The notes beneath the pieces were generated by a model, which was not told the origin of the DNA, did not search any database, and was given only the letters and a program-made list of their open reading frames with translations. From NCBI GenBank assembly GCA_000507305.1, contig DF241665.1:1-64000 (forward strand): DNA of 64,000 nucleotides, read 5' to 3'. This stretch comes from Breviolum minutum Mf 1.05b.01 (taxonomy: Eukaryota; Sar; Dinophyceae; Suessiales; Symbiodiniaceae). The stretch's first letter is position 1; each line of letters opens with the position of its first letter. The position numbers were made by a program, and so were the translations under genes. Below, one piece after another: positions 11,854 through 22,428 of this stretch.

Positions 11854-13794
11854 TCAACAACTCAAACGCATCTCTCCTGTCACCAAGGTGCGAAGCGTCC
11901 TAGGCAACACGACGCCGGACTCTGCCAATCTTCTACCATCTATGCCCGTATTCCAGTATGAACAACCATCAAAAGTCAGACTTTGAAGGCCTGCTGGCCA
12001 TGTCACGTTGTCCAGGCTCTGATCGAAGCCATCTCCAAAAGTCAAACTTTGCAGGCCTGCTGGCCATGTCACGTTGTCCAGGTTCTGATTGAACTCTCCT
12101 CCAAAGGTCAAACTTTGGAGATCTGCTGGCCATGTCACGTTGTCCAGGCTCTGATCGAAGCGATCTCCAAAAGTCAAGCTTTGCAGGCCTGCTGGCCATG
12201 TCACGTTATCCAGGCTCTGATTGAACCATCCACCAAAAGTCAAACTTTGAAGGCCTGCTGGCCATGTCACATTGTCAAGGCTCTGATTGAAACCTAATCC
12301 AAAAGTCAAACTTTGAAGGCCTGCTGGCCATGTCACGTTGTCCAGGCTCTGATTGAAATCTACTTCAAAAGTCAAATGTTGAAGGCCTCCTGGCCATGTG
12401 ACATTGTCCAGGCTCTGATTGAAACAATATCCAAAAGTCAAACTTTGAAGGCCTGCTGGCCATGTCACGTTGTCCAGGCTCTGATTGAAATCTCTTCCAA
12501 AAGTCAAACTCTGAAGGCCTGCTGGCCATATCACATTATCCAGACTCTGATTGACATACATCCCAAAAGTCAAACTTTCAAGGCCTGCTGACCATGTCAC
12601 GTTGTCAAAGCTGCCAAAGTCTTGATCGAAAAAGTCACCAAAAGTCAAACTTTGAAGGCCTGCTGGCCATGTCACGTTGCTTATCGTCTTGAAAGAGAAA
12701 TGCAATAAATTAAGCAAAAAACCCAGCAAATGCCTCAAAACCGGGACCAACAAAAACAAATTCTCAAAAAAAAACTCAAACAAAAAAAACACAAAAGCAA
12801 ACGGAAACAAAACCAAACACAAACCGAAAAAACAAAAGCAAGACCATAACTGACCATGAGTTTGAAGCCTCCAAAAGTCAAACTCAGAAGGCGTACTGGC
12901 CATGTCACATTGTCCTGGTTCTGATTGAACAAGTTCCCAGAAGTCAAACTCAGAAGGCGTACTGGCCATGTCACATTGTCCTGGTTCTGATTGAATAAGT
13001 TCCCAAAAGTCAAACTTTGAAGGCCTGCTGGCCATGTCACGTTGTCAAGGCTCTGATGGAAATCTTCACCAAAAGTCAAACTTTGAAGGCCTGCTGGCCA
13101 TGTCACGTTGTCCAGGCTCTGATTGAAGCGATGCCCAAAAGTCAAACTCTGAAGGCATGCTGGCCATGTCACTTGGTCCAGGTTCTGATCGAAGCCCCAA
13201 CCAAAAGTCAAACTTTGAAGGCCTGCTGGCCATGTCACATCGTCCAGGCTCTGATTGAACTGATCTCCAAAAGTCAAGCTTTGCAGGCCTTCCGGAAATC
13301 TCACATGACGAAGTCCCTGATTGAACCCAGGTGCAAATGTCAAGGTGCGAAGGCTCTTGGGCAAATTGTGCAGCAAAGTAGGCATTTTTTGACTATATAA
13401 CCCCTTTCATTTCTGTAATTCCGTTCAACGTGAACTCTTCATCTTCGACGTTGCATCCGTGGGCGAAACGCAATGCAGCCAGCAAATTGACGGGCATGTA
13501 GGTAGCCGAAATCTGCGCCCTTTGACCGCCAAGTCCTTGTTGTTGCAGACTTTGATTCAGCGCTAGCTTTGAATTATGGGACAGAACCAACTGAATCCCC
13601 GGCTTGCATGGAACTTTGTGCAAAATCGTCTTCCACAAATCACGACCAAGCATGGAGTCTGACACATTCAACGTCAACATGCAGTCTCCACTCATGCTTA
13701 GGACCTCAAGCTCTATAAGCCCTTCTCCCATGCTGCCAGTGACACTATCATCAATTTCATTGATGCGGCGGCGGCGACGCTTTTTTGGTGCCAT
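11854..13794 (-). CDS. FNIP/LRR repeat protein with ubiquitin-like N-terminal region
   Basis: The ATG at 13794 begins a basic segment (APKKRRRRR, a possible nuclear signal) and a domain of about 110 residues with a beta-grasp look (LIELEVLSMSGDCMLTLNV; ending ...NGITEMKG). Then come about 19 repeats of 22 residues with consensus N-V-T-W-P-A-G-L-Q-S-L-T-F-G-x-x-F-N-Q-S-L-D, typical of large dinoflagellate families of FNIP or BspA-like repeat proteins thought to bind proteins. The exact function is unknown. Three parts: 13794-13393, 13385-12855 and 12687-11854, ending with a short non-repeat tail before TGA. A one-base excess in GGGG at 13401-13404 separates the first two parts. Deleting one G would give a continuous frame, so this is either an assembly slip or a disabling mutation. 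A real intron lies at 12688-12854. The gene lies within the intron of the 5'-nucleotidase-like gene. Confidence 0.75.
12688..12854 (-). other. GT-AG intron inside the FNIP repeat array
   Basis: 167 bp, T-rich on the coding strand, donor ATG-GTCAGT and acceptor TTTCTCTTTCAAG. It is phase 0. Removing it joins F-G-G-F-K-L-M to T-I-S-N-V-T-W, which has exactly the 14-residue spacing from F-G to N-V-T-W seen in uninterrupted repeats. Confidence 0.75.
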
Positions 13795-14730
13795 AAGTGC
13801 AGCCAGTTATTACGTCACTGCCATGAGCGGGTACAGCATTGGCATCAAAGACAAACAAAAACAAGAACTAGAAGAACTGAGTTCTTGTGTCTTCAATATG
13901 TGCTTGATGCATAAAAGCTAACAAGTCGTTGTCCATTGATGTCTACTCGAGATTAATAGTTCTGATTTTTCAGATGCCTGCATTCTGAAACCTTCATGCC
14001 GCCCTTTCATTCACACATCAGTTCTTCCCAAAAGTCTGCAACTCCTGCCTGGATGAATTTGTTTCTATTTCACCAAGCTCCAAATTCTGACAAAAAGTGT
14101 CATCTGAAGAACCGAATTCCTTACCCACTCCTTCCAACTATCAAGTTCTATTTTCGGGGCGGTATCTTTTTTTTTGGCTGCAAAAATGAAAAAAATGATC
14201 TACCAGCATAGACCCCAAAATAGAATGGGGTCTAAGTATCATCGAAATTTTCTGCAAAAAATGTGGATGAGACCAACTCCAAAAATAGATATTACATGAT
14301 ATGCTATATAATATATCAGCGGGATTTTTTAACGGACCCCAGGAAGCTACGCCCAAAAGGAAACTAGTCTTAAAAAAACAATCTGTTTTCAGGTGAGTTC
14401 TGTTAGTTTCAGAGAAGGTATCATGGGGATGCTTTAATAATTACATGTAAGCTGTGTGATTCATACTTCCAGTGATCATTCATCGATAAATACCGTAGTC
14501 TTGAGTCTTCATACTGATTCAACGTTATGTTTAAGTTACACCTGGACAAAAAACGTGATTCCAACTGAAGGAAGCGATCTGTGAACTTTTGGAACAAAGG
14601 AAGTCTGTGTTTTCGGACGCAGAAACCCGAGTCCATGTGCTGGGAGGCATGCCATGGCCATAGGAAAAATCTGCGCGTTTTTTTTTTACGAAAAAACACC
14701 ATTCTGGCAGGTCAATAGGCATTAAAAGGC

Positions 14731-14819
14731 CGGCAGCACAAAGGAAGGTTCCCATCAACGTCTGTTCAGTAGACGATTTCTTGGAAGAGATTGCCTGGCC
14801 GAAAAGGTGCTGCGTGGCA
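14731..14819 (-). CDS. 5'-nucleotidase-like gene, exon before the GGNIRG exon
   Basis: After the acceptor GTAGAATCAG the frame reads ATQHLFGQAISSKKSSTEQ, then TLMGTFLCAAG. In 5'-nucleotidase and apyrase families a 'T-N-L-G-N/T-F-L-C/A-D-A-L-R' motif directly precedes the D-x-x-L-x-N-G-G-x-I-R motif. Joining to the exon at 11324-11386 rebuilds that arrangement. Exons encoding the N-terminal metallophosphatase domain should lie upstream (higher coordinates), but I could not identify them. Confidence 0.5.
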
Positions 14820-15104
14820 CTGATTCTACTCAAACAGTCACATGTTACATACTACGAAAGTAGTTTCGCAGCATACTTTTTTTAAGAACTATGTGACGCC
14901 TGGCTGGAGTAAGCTCTATTGATAATGACAAAATTAATATTATGCTAAATTCGTTTGTTGACTCATATTATAGTTTCACAAGCCAGCTACATGTTCACAC
15001 CACAATAGTCGCCTTGAACATGCAACATGCTGCTGTATGAAGACTTTTGTGGACCAACCAGAGCTACCTATCCCTTGTTGTTACATAGTCTCATCATGAT
15101 CATG

Positions 15105-15105
<1 letters not shown>

Positions 15106-15160
<55 letters not shown>
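15106..15160. repeat. CAT/ATG triplet microsatellite
   Basis: About 18 uninterrupted ATC units, preceded by CATGATCATGATC. The poly-Ile and poly-Met reading frames across it are artefacts of the repeat. Confidence 0.9.
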
Positions 15161-15334
15161 GCCGTCGACTGCATGCCTAATTAGCAGGACCTTTCCATCC
15201 AACTGTTTCTCACCGCACACAGCGGTCAGTGAGACGCAATCTATCAAGGCCACACAGCATCTCAGATCTTCGCAAATGATATCCATCGCACGGCAATACT
15301 TGCCTGGAAATTCCGAAAAACAAATCAGAGACTT

Positions 15335-15447
15335 GACGATTTCATATCGGATCAGTTGTCCTCACTTGCAGTATTATGAATTTGGATAATTTTATCCAAA
15401 TGAATGATACTGCTAAGTGAGGACAACTTATCCGATATGAAATCGTC
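15335..15447. repeat. 113-bp near-perfect palindrome
   Basis: The arm GACGATTTCATATCGGAT...GTTGTCCTCACTT returns as AAGTGAGGACAAC...ATCCGATATGAAATCGTC around a centre GGATAATTTTATCC. Mismatches are few. It does not share its ends with the other MITE families. It could be a fold-back element or a hairpin-RNA locus. Confidence 0.75.
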
Positions 15448-16914
15448 AGATCGGCATTGTCAAAGCATGCTCTGCATGTGCATGTGGATGACGTTGTGCT
15501 CTTTGCCTGGTCAAGGATTGCTTTGATGCCTAGTCATTCTTGCTCACCGGATGATTCGCGTCCTCCTGGTCCACAAAAACCATTCACGTTTTCCGGAATT
15601 AGGGAAGGACCCACATCTACTCCTCTACCTTATCATACTATAAGATCTTAAAGGATCTTAAAGTTATAACTGTATAACCTGCTTCTGAAACACGTGTCTT
15701 TGTGTTCGTATGTTTTTGTCGTGTTTGGTGTCTTTGGACCATACCAAGATCTCAAGCCAAAGCTGAAAAACATCAAAAAGTAAGACATCTTTAAGACTTC
15801 ATTGAGTCATTTGTTTCACATTCTTGGTCATTTGATTTCAGCAAAAACTCCATATTAAAATTAATGAGTGAAACCTAATACGTATGCATGATACACCAAT
15901 AAAATAAGTTGTAACTTGTTTTTGTTTAAAACCAGTCTTCCCTAAAAACCCCTTAAAGCCTTAAAAACGCCAACGGTTCCGGTTCACCCGGTTGACCCCC
16001 CACGGGTGAAAAATCTCCTTGGGAAGTTGAGCCCACCATGGAAACTTCTTCAGATCAACGCCTGCAGCAGTTGCACCGTTCCAAGCGGAATGACTCAAAC
16101 ATCGTTGGAACGAAAGATGTAGGGGAAGAACATGAACATAGATTTTTTATTGGATGCAATTGGTGAATCATTCTATCACATGAATGTATATCAATGTCAG
16201 GTCTACAAGTATATTCAATCAAACAACCAAAACAAAACATGCCAGAAATCCATCAAAAACGAAGACACAACAAACACCTGCAACCTTTCGAAACCAAGGA
16301 TCGATCGGTGGCTCCATCACCATAGAGCATTGGAGGTAATGGCACCTTGGATAAGGAATGAACAATTTAAGCAAGCAACATGGCAACATGGAAATGGAAA
16401 CAAAAAACATATGGTGACCATGTTATTTTGGGGAAAAACACACACATATTCCCAAGGGAATTGGGGGGGAACGTACAGAAATTATTTGTGGGGAACGAAT
16501 AAATCATTTAGTGGAACAGAAATGTTTGGAAAAAAAACATTTGGTGGTTGAAGTATCCAGTTGAAAACGCGTGTTTGTCAAGATTGCGCTGCACAGGAGA
16601 TCCGTTGCACAAGAAATGCACAGGAGGTCCTTGTTTAAGCAAAACACATAAGCCTTTGTTATCTACCAGGGAACAAACAAGGAACGTCATCTTTCACAAG
16701 TGCCTTGATGTATGTTAGCGTGAGGTGGTTGAGGCGCCTGTTTGAAATATTTGCTTCATCAACATCATCATCATTCTGAAGTAAATCAGGATAACAAAAG
16801 TGAAACATGTTTTAAACCAAGCAACTATAGTTTGACCCAAAATGAAGTGCCTTTTTGAAAACCCCACACAATTGGCCATGTTCACTTGAGGTTTTACAGG
16901 AACCAATTTTTGAG

Positions 16915-17067
16915 CTACGTAGCCTCGGAGACAACTTTTTTTGTTGATGGACTTGGTGACCAAGTGGCAGGCCAACGGAAAACCTTTGGCACTCTTCCCA
17001 GATTGTATGGAAGCGCATGTGGCGAAATCAGCACAGCCGCTGTGAGCACCAACATCGCATAAAACGC
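16915..17067 (-). CDS. Terminal exon of a small membrane protein
   Basis: After the acceptor TTTGATTTCAG, 50 codons in phase 0 run to TAG. The start is a hydrophobic helix (AFYAMLVLTAAVLISPHALP), followed by a basic, proline- and serine-rich tail (VPKVFRWP; SPSTKKVVSEAT). It joins in phase to the exon at 18210-18296, which is also hydrophobic, giving a likely pair of membrane segments. The family is not recognised. Confidence 0.45.
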   Translation of the reverse strand, partial: AFYAMLVLTAAVLISPHALPYNLGRVPKVFRWPATWSPSPSTKKVVSEAT

Positions 17068-17079
17068 CTGAAATCAAAT

Positions 17080-17166
17080 TTCGCATAGGATCTATGTATG
17101 GTATATTTACTTACATTTAGTTGATTTTTAAATGTAGGGAAACATACCATACATGGATGGTATGGG
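17080..17166. repeat. MITE-1 copy
   Basis: Arms TATGTATGGTATATTTAC and CATACCATACATGGAT pair. The loop has TTAGTTGATTTTT. It lies just inside the intron, beside the acceptor of the terminal exon at 16915-17067. Confidence 0.6.
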
Positions 17167-17262
17167 TTTGGTTCAGTGATGTTTGAAGCAAAATGTGTCC
17201 GTTACACTGATCTTTGAGTCCAAGCCCTTATCGAAACTACGAACACCCAGCCAAAAGCATCT

Positions 17263-17367
17263 CTAGTTGCTGGTTTTTCACCAACCCATCTGAAAAAATA
17301 TCAGATTGGAAATCTTCCCGAAGTTTCGGGGTGAACATAAAAAATACTTGAGTTGCCACCACCCAGA
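17263..17367. repeat. MITE-3 copy
   Basis: Left CTAGTTGCTGGTTTTTCACC, right TTGCCACCACCCAG, interior with TTCGGGGTGAA. It is intronic in the model of the membrane-protein gene. Confidence 0.5.
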
Positions 17368-17794
17368 TCTTAAATCACGTCACATTACTTTAGTGATTCC
17401 GGGCCCGTCGGGAAAAAATCTCGATCAAAGGTTGGAAACGTCATCATCCCTTCCCAAAATAACCGATAGAAATTTGAAACTTCCAGGATTCATTGAGCAC
17501 TCATCAAAACCAATGAAATAATGGTGGATATGAGCCATATGATGTCAAAAGCCAAGAATTCCTCAAAAAACATGGACCAAACATGAGGAATTCAACACTC
17601 TCAATTCCCAATTACCCCCTCCCACCCAACGAACAAAAAGAAACACTAAAAGGCAAGAGATTTGAAACAAATACAAAACACAAATAAAACATGAACTCAG
17701 CAATGATCAGTGGTTCTTAATCTCAAACCTCAACCCAAAAAACACATGTTAATTCTATCCTAATATGTCATAAAGTGCCATTAAAAGATATTAA

Positions 17795-17933
17795 TAGTCA
17801 AATTGGATCATCTCCCGAGGTAGGGGTGAAAAGTAAAAAACATCCCGGGTTTACCACCCAGTAACAGTAGCAAAAGAAGGTTTTGAGTAAAAACGTACTG
17901 TCATCCTGGTGGTGGGCGAAGGGTAGATCCAAA
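17795..17933. repeat. MITE-3 right part followed by MITE-4
   Basis: TAGTCAAATTGGATCATCTC and TAGGGGTGAAAAG are MITE-3 interior words. They run into the MITE-4 block ACCCAGTAACAGTAGCAAAA, then CCTGGTGGTGGGCGAAG, suggesting one inserted beside or into the other. Confidence 0.45.
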
Positions 17934-18209
17934 ATATTTCCAACAACGACCTACCATTTTAGCCCCCTTCCAACCATAAAAAATAAAGCTTTTGGCCACC
18001 TAAAAAAAAATCAGGTAAGAAATACCACAACAACCCAGGTATTTTTGGGTCTTTGTTGGGGATGGAAACAACTGCCCAGTTAATCCCAGTTATATATATG
18101 GGTGATTATAAGTAAACCATAGGGGCCAAGGTTATTTACCATAAAAAAAAAAACCTCTAAACATATATAGGTTTTTTGGGTGTCCCATGGTAGGCTTCTC
18201 AGCTTGGAC

Positions 18210-18296
18210 CTGTATCACAATAGCTCCATAGATTGCCGAGGCCAAGGACCACGACGACACCGTGGAAGCAGAGGTTAAGAGATGGGCGAAGGTCAG
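18210..18296 (-). CDS. Candidate exon of a small membrane protein
   Basis: Acceptor CATTGCACAG and donor ACAG-GTCCAA enclose exactly 29 codons (phase 0/0): LTFAHLLTSASTVSSW, then SLASAIYGAIVIQ, a plausible membrane span. Joined to the exon at 16915-17067 across a 1142-bp intron it stays in frame. The family is unknown. Confidence 0.4.
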
Positions 18297-19484
18297 CTGT
18301 GCAATGCAGTGGCTGGAAAACCTCCAGCGTTTTTTGTAAAATGCTCGGGTTGGATGTTTTCTGAAAAAATGTTACATAGTTACACCCTTAAAAAATAACA
18401 TGACTTAACGAAAAAAAGCAACCATTTGAACATGTATCTCTATTTAAAAAATGTGATTTTCTATTGCCATGTTAGTTTACTGGAGGGTACCCTCCCTGAA
18501 ACTGCCGCGGCAAGTTTCCCCCTGAAAATAGGACATCCCCAAAAAGGACATTTCATCTTTCCAACCGTTGATTGGGCTATAGTTTCAGAGAGGTTTTTCC
18601 CGTAGGATGAAAAAATCCAAGGCCATTTTCGGGCTTTTTCTGACCCTTCACTGCTCAATTTGTGGGTTGATCCCCAGGTCTGTTTTAAACTTCCCCGCCC
18701 TGTTATCAATATGGGCACTATTGTTTTTTAGTGTAGCCACCCAATTCAACAATACTTGGGAAGGTGGTTCATTGATTATTCCAGGATTAAATCGTATCTC
18801 CCCGCCTTAAAACCACAAAGAAACATCTGAAAACTCACAGTTTGGAGGATGCCTTGCCCTTTTTGGGGAAGGTTCAATCTTTTCAGAAAGAGAGTTGCTA
18901 GTTTTGGAGGTGATGTATCCAAATCCTGTATCCAGTGGCATAGGTGGAGGTGATGTGTGTATATCTCCCACAAAAAAAAGGCCATTGATTTTTGCCTTTA
19001 CCAAAATGCATCCCTTCAGCATACCTTCAGTAGGGGTTGAGTTGGATCTGATGAAGGGGTCGAAACGGGTCACAAGTTCGTGTTCTTTTTTTAATTCGCG
19101 ACTCGTGGAGGGCAATGGCATAACTTTGGTATTTTTCCAGACATGGTCTATACTAACATGGTAGCACTGCACCATTTTGATTAAATCACATGGTCAGACT
19201 GAGACTGGAAATTTCGCAGCTGTTGGGATGTTCTAAACAGAACATCTGGCATTTCATCACTTATATATATTCCCCTGAAAAAACATCATAGCAACTGGTA
19301 CTGGCCATCTGATGACTTCACAAAAAGTACCATCATCAAAGCACCCTTTGGTTCAACGTTGAGAAATCCCGAAGTCTACTCTCCCGAAAACGTACAACAA
19401 AAATCCCCTTGAACAATTGGCTGCTTGCAAGTTGATCCGATCCTTTCCTTTGAAAAAGTCCAACGGCAATTGAAAAATATGCTC
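18297..19484. other. Stretch with one weak exon candidate
   Basis: On the minus strand at 19025-19123 an acceptor (ACCAAAG) and a donor (TGAAG-GTATGC) bound an open stretch read as MPLPSTSRELKKEHELVTRF and onward. It might be an upstream exon of the membrane-protein gene. Nothing else is supported. Confidence 0.3.
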
Positions 19485-19550
19485 ATCAAAACGGGAATCT
19501 TCCCCAAGTTTCGGGGTGAAAATCAAAAATGTTTGAAACCACCACCTAGA
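19485..19550. repeat. MITE-3, right half
   Basis: TTCGGGGTGAAAATCAAAAA, then GAAACCACCACCTAG. The left arm is missing or decayed. It abuts the acceptor of the candidate exon at 19556-19680. Confidence 0.5.
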
Positions 19551-19555
19551 TACAG

Positions 19556-19680
19556 TTGTGGGACATTTCTTCATTTCTTCGGCGCTGTTTTTACTTCGAG
19601 CTGCTCATGCAGAAAACATCGCCGTGCTGCAGCAGAACGTTGGAAGTGGTGCCAACCCTGGCAAGGCGCCCAACAATTTG
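19556..19680 (+). CDS. Candidate plus-strand exon, unknown product
   Basis: After the acceptor TAGATACAG the frame reads VGHFFISSALFLLRAAHAEN, then IAVLQQNVGSGANPGKAPNN, with a possible donor at TTTG-GTGACG. It resembles a secreted or membrane segment plus a small-residue-rich linker. If the donor is not used the frame stops at TGA (19693-19695). The family is not recognised. Confidence 0.35.
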
Positions 19681-20495
19681 GTGACGGCAATGTGATTTCA
19701 TGGGAGCCAATTCTGCTGACCTGATCTACTAACTTCCTAGGGGCCCCATCTGAGATCTGTTTTTTTTTTGGGGGGGGGGGGTTGACCGGCACCATTTTAT
19801 GGGGCGAATCTTCCAAATATATGGGTCATGTGGGTTCTAGCTCAAACTATGTGGCCTAGGACCTTAGGATATTACGATGTAGAAGATTAGTGGATTAAAC
19901 CGTTCTCAACACCTGCAAACATATGAACAAGCATGAACCAGCGTTTAATAAGTGACATGTTGATTCTCCAAACAAAGATCACGGTAAACCTGCTCTGTCA
20001 CAAGGTCACTTCCGGCATCAAATATATAAACGCCCTGCAAAAAACAGCTTGCCCTAAGAATCCAGACCCCTCCCTAGAATAGGATTAGGGTTCCAATCCC
20101 ACCCTTGGAATAGGAATGTAGGGATAATCCCTTTCTTAGGACATACCTGGGTTCTTAGGGTTGAAGAAGTGTGTCTGCTTTTATACCCAAACCACATCAT
20201 CATGGTGCAAAAATCACCCGGCTGTCATCTTTTGTATCCAAGCCCAAGTGAGATACCACTGCAAACAATTCCATGATTACAGTACCGGGTCACACATGCC
20301 TTGTTCAAGTGCCGGTCCATCGGAACAAAAGTGAAATCATCAAAACCTGAGAGATCTCCAACATTGCAAACACCAACAAGGAGACAAAGATCTGGTGCGT
20401 TGATGTGAAGATCCAACACATTCATTTGCGGGAATCTCAAAAATCAGGATCAGTGATGGTCAAATCCCTTTGTAATACATGATGGGATATGTTTA

Positions 20496-20608
20496 TATAT
20501 GGGTGTTTCCAAAAATAGGGGTACCCCAAAAATGGATGGTTTATAATGGAAAACCCTATTAAAATGGATGATTTGGAGGTACTACTATTTTCGGAAACAC
20601 CTATATGT
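20496..20608. repeat. MITE-2 copy
   Basis: Ends GGGTGTTTCCAAAAATAGGG and the complement CTACTATTTTCGGAAACACC, with interior GGATGGTTTATAATGGAAAA. From 19696 to 20495 no gene is supported. Confidence 0.65.
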
Positions 20609-20657
20609 TCATCTCATATAATATCATATTTTTCAGTTCATTGGGGTGAAGCTATGA

Positions 20658-20849
20658 TTCCTTGGCAACCTAAGTCCCATTCAAAAAAAAACACCCCCAA
20701 CAATCATCACCCGCTACAAAACGCTGGCCAAGCAGCAGCTGGCGAAAATCATTCCTGGGCATGGAACGAGTGGCGATGCGGGAAACCCCAACGCCATACC
20801 CCCCCGAAGAAATAGGGTCGTCTTAGGGTCGGCCACTGTTGGGAGATGA
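20658..20849 (+). CDS. Candidate plus-strand coding stretch, no start codon
   Basis: It is open from just after a TGA to a TGA, with a coding-like middle: ITRYKTLAKQQLAKIIPGHG, then TSGDAGNPNAIPPRRNR. No clear acceptor or donor was fixed. It could be an exon of the same plus-strand gene as 19556-19680. Confidence 0.3.
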   Translation, partial: FLGNLSPIQKKTPPTIITRYKTLAKQQLAKIIPGHGTSGDAGNPNAIPPRRNRVVLGSATVGR

Positions 20850-22021
20850 TGGTGGTTAATAATCCCTTAATGAGTCCTTATTTCTTGGGTGGCATTGAGG
20901 GGGTACACTTAGATGTCCATGATCATGTTACATCTTCATGAATTCTAGTCATGACCAGCTGGTTTGAAAGTAGGATACAATCTTTCCATTTGGACAATCT
21001 CTTGAGAGTTCAACGCTGTTCACACAAAATACACAGTATATAAGAATATCACTATACCATTCTGTATATGCATATGTAATCATGTATATATATATATATG
21101 TAAATATATATATATATACGTATAAAAAGTAGAAACACATGAGAAATACATTCTAATCACATCAGTCCGGTTAACCTTGCGAATGGATGCTTCTGAAAAA
21201 AAATATATACATATAAATCCTACAAATATCCGACTCAGCTGGAAGGGATTCCTCCATTCCTCCATGATCACTTCCACTGGACAAAAGCAGATGTCTAAAC
21301 TCTCCTCTATGAGGGTTTATCAATGCTTGAAGCGGCAAGAGGAGACAACCAAATGACTCCAGTGGAATCCGTGTAATCACATCAATCACGGAATGCACAT
21401 GATATGCACATGAGCATTCCAAGCAGGGACACAAAATAAGATTGGAAAGCACTTCAAAAGGCATCACAAGTAAGAATTGGCTTCAAAAAACATCCCTTAC
21501 TAAAGCACCATTTCAGGTGACCTCGGCTGAGGTTGCTATAAATTGCCTAGATGGGTCCCCTGTCTTTCAGAACGCCAAAGTCTCCAGCCCAAGCGCCCGA
21601 GGCGATGACCACTTGCAGCAATACAATAGAATCTCGCCATGGCTCCATATCACCTTGGGATGATGTGAATTTTGGAGGTTTTTATTGTTTCGGGTTTTGT
21701 TGGCACCACAAAAAATAATGGACATGAAATGTTGCTACAAATCCTACTAGTAGTTTGTAAACATAAATATACACATATGTATTGTCAAAATAAAGTATAG
21801 AATACATACTTATATGATGAGATGTTCTTATAACATACTGTTCGTGTTTCTGCTTTAGTGAAGTATCACATCCCAGCAACTTTGGGTACCTAACGTGGCC
21901 CGAAATCCCAAGTTAAAGTTTAAGACAAACCTGAGATTTTCGAAACAAAAACTTTGGACAAAATATTACAAGGAGTCAGAAACTTGGGATCATTTATCCC
22001 CTCACAACTCGGTATGATCAT
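20850..22021. other. AT-rich stretch without a secure gene
   Basis: It has an AT palindrome around 21083-21120 (TATATATATATATG and its mirror). An exon-like stretch at 21517-21663 is open on both strands after plausible acceptors (plus: VTSAEVAINCLDGSPVFQNA; minus: a frame after CATCCCAAG), so the strand is undecided. The palindromic word CCTCGGCTGAGG occurs here (21521) and again at 22730. Confidence 0.3.
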
Positions 22022-22119
22022 CTAGTTGGTGGTTTCAACCCAGTTGAAAAATATTGGTCAAAATGGGAATTTTCCCCAAGTAGGGGTGAAAAAACACATG
22101 TTTGAAACCACCACCTAGT
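22022..22119. repeat. MITE-3 copy, best preserved
   Basis: Ends CTAGTTGGTGGTTTCAACCC and TTTGAAACCACCACCTAG are almost perfect inverted repeats. The interior has TTTTCCCCAAGTAGGGGTGA. Confidence 0.7.
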
Positions 22120-22428
22120 CGTTTGTAAATATTTGAAAAACCACCTATGGACCATTCATATACATACACAGTATATCAGTTACACGTGCATCATAGTGTG
22201 TATGTACTATCATGTTTTCCCTTTTTTCTATGTTTTGGCCCACTTTATTCAAAAAACATTGCAATTGTTTCTTATCGCTGTTCTGCAACAACATGGTTAC
22301 CCCATCCATTTGCAACAGGAAGTTGCATCTAATGACGAGATGTTCCATGGCTTTTGGGTTGCTATGAATAAACTATAAACCTGAAATTATACATCTCTAA
22401 ACATCATCTGGTTTTTACCAACATCAAA

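Larger units (their letters stand above)
11387..14730 (-). other. Inferred 3.3-kb GC-AG intron of the 5'-nucleotidase-like gene
   Basis: The upstream exon ends GCTGCCG followed by GCCTTT (a GC donor). The downstream exon begins after CCAG. Splicing restores a continuous peptide, TLMGTFLCAAG then DALRKELEVDC, as expected for this enzyme family, and the phases agree (1 nt + 2 nt). GC donors are known to be common in dinoflagellates. The intron contains a complete FNIP-repeat gene on the same strand. Confidence 0.45.
14820..16914. other. Stretch without a secure gene
   Basis: It contains a CAT microsatellite (15106-15160), a long palindrome (15335-15447) and one exon-like minus-strand stretch at about 15230-15303 (acceptor TTTCCAG, donor GTGAGA; open in two frames, so undecided). 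A minus-strand open stretch at about 15960-16110 looks coding-like (GVDLKKFPWWAQLPKE) but has no clear splice sites. Confidence 0.35.

Noticed and set aside
11983..13400. Long plus-strand frames with K-A-C-W-P-C-H-V-V-Q-A-L-I-E repeats
   Set aside because: They are the antisense of the FNIP repeat array; periodicity keeps them open. The sense strand has the known repeat family, a start codon and a proper intron.
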